Positions 5,648 through 6,114 of a stretch of DNA of 6,114 nt are shown piece by piece. The DNA comes from Treponema sp. GTDB lineage: Bacteria > Spirochaetota > Spirochaetia > Treponematales > Treponemataceae. The stretch is from contig JAILQA010000274.1 of NCBI GenBank assembly GCA_024699205.1, positions 1 through 6,114 of the forward strand, read 5' to 3'. Below the pieces are notes generated by a model that did not search any database, was not told where the DNA came from, and was given only the letters and a program-made list of their open reading frames with translations. Each line of letters starts with the position of its first letter. Within the stretch, counting starts at the first letter, position 1. The translations under genes were made by a program, and so were the position numbers.

Positions 5648-6114
5648 ATGATTGGAAAAATAGAAAAAGTACCATTAAGAGATATTTGGAAACACGAAGC
5701 AAATGATTTTACTAAATGGCTTCAAAATAATATTGATGTTCTTAGTGAAGTTATAAACCTCCCTTTAACAAATGTTGAACGAGAACAGACTACCGGAAAC
5801 TTTTATGTTGATTTAACTGCAGAAGATAATTCTGGTAAGACTGTCATAATTGAAAATCAACTAGAAAAATCTAATCATGACCACCTTGGAAAAACAATTA
5901 CATATTTATCTTCGATGGATGCTGCTACTGCAATTTGGATTGTTTCAGAACCAAGACCAGAACACGTTTCGGCAATTAACTGGCTTAATGAAAGTACAGC
6001 TGCTAATTTCTATTTGTTGAAAATCGAAGGTGTAAAAATTGGTAATTCCGATCCAGCGCCTCTGTTAACTTTAATTGTTGGACCAAGTGAAGAAACAGAA
6101 AATGTTGGAAAATC
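5648..6114 (+). CDS. DUF4268-type protein with PD-(D/E)XK-like N-terminal domain (5' part only)
   Basis: The gene runs off the right edge after 155 codons. The text MIGKIEKVPLRDIWKHEAND, then FTKWLQNNIDVLSEVINLPL matches my memory of the N-terminus of DUF4268 proteins. A nuclease-like core follows: NFYVDLTAED (Asp55) and KTVIIENQLEKSNHDHLGK (Glu69, Gln71). This is the D...ExQ variant of the PD-(D/E)XK site, with Gln in the Lys position. AIWIVSEPRPEHVSAINWLN (95-114) and DPAPLLTLIVGPSEE (135-149) complete the conserved domain. Such proteins are scattered through accessory regions and are suspected of roles in DNA cleavage or defence, but no activity is established to my knowledge. The start is set by TAAGG eight bases upstream. 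The C-terminal part, where DUF4268 usually lies, is outside the window. Confidence 0.85.
   Translation, partial: MIGKIEKVPLRDIWKHEANDFTKWLQNNIDVLSEVINLPLTNVEREQTTGNFYVDLTAEDNSGKTVIIENQLEKSNHDHLGKTITYLSSMDAATAIWIVSEPRPEHVSAINWLNESTAANFYLLKIEGVKIGNSDPAPLLTLIVGPSEETENVGK

Overview
The window is AT-rich DNA, most likely from an anaerobic, fermentative, motile bacterium. A gut or rumen Treponema-like spirochaete fits best. That is an inference from the combination of a membrane chemoreceptor with no periplasmic domain, a group B [FeFe] hydrogenase and a cobalamin-type radical SAM protein. No 16S or other phylogenetic marker is present apart from one tRNA.

Left part (59-1834). A methyl-accepting chemotaxis protein runs leftwards. 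It has six membrane helices, no large extracytoplasmic domain, no visible HAMP domain and a complete signalling hairpin. The promoter, the ribosome binding site and the membrane topology all point to a start at 1684, 23 codons inside the longest open frame (1753). The region between this gene and the rightward hydrogenase gene carries two back-to-back promoters. Between them lie two copies of ATCGAATAATA, a candidate shared operator.

Centre (1835-5155). A two-gene operon lies on the plus strand. The first gene is a monomeric group B type [FeFe] hydrogenase with 16 Fe-S cysteines and all H-cluster ligands. Nine bases after its stop comes a B12-binding-type radical SAM protein of unknown substrate. 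The second protein has odd low-complexity, repeat-encoded insertions inside its N-terminal domain. The best promoter for the operon would make the hydrogenase mRNA almost leaderless.

Right part (5156-6114). A compact tRNA-Gly(TCC) unit has a near-consensus sigma70-type promoter and a strong intrinsic terminator. It is followed by a stretch holding a probable gene relic interrupted by a stop codon. The last gene is the 5' part of a DUF4268-type, PD-(D/E)XK-like protein that runs off the window. A tRNA followed by a broken gene and an accessory nuclease-like gene suggests the edge of an accessory or integrated region, but no attachment-site duplication or integrase is visible here.

The most interesting items are the hydrogenase/radical SAM pair of unknown joint function, the repeat-expanded insertions in the radical SAM protein, and the divergent control region with its start-site consequences.
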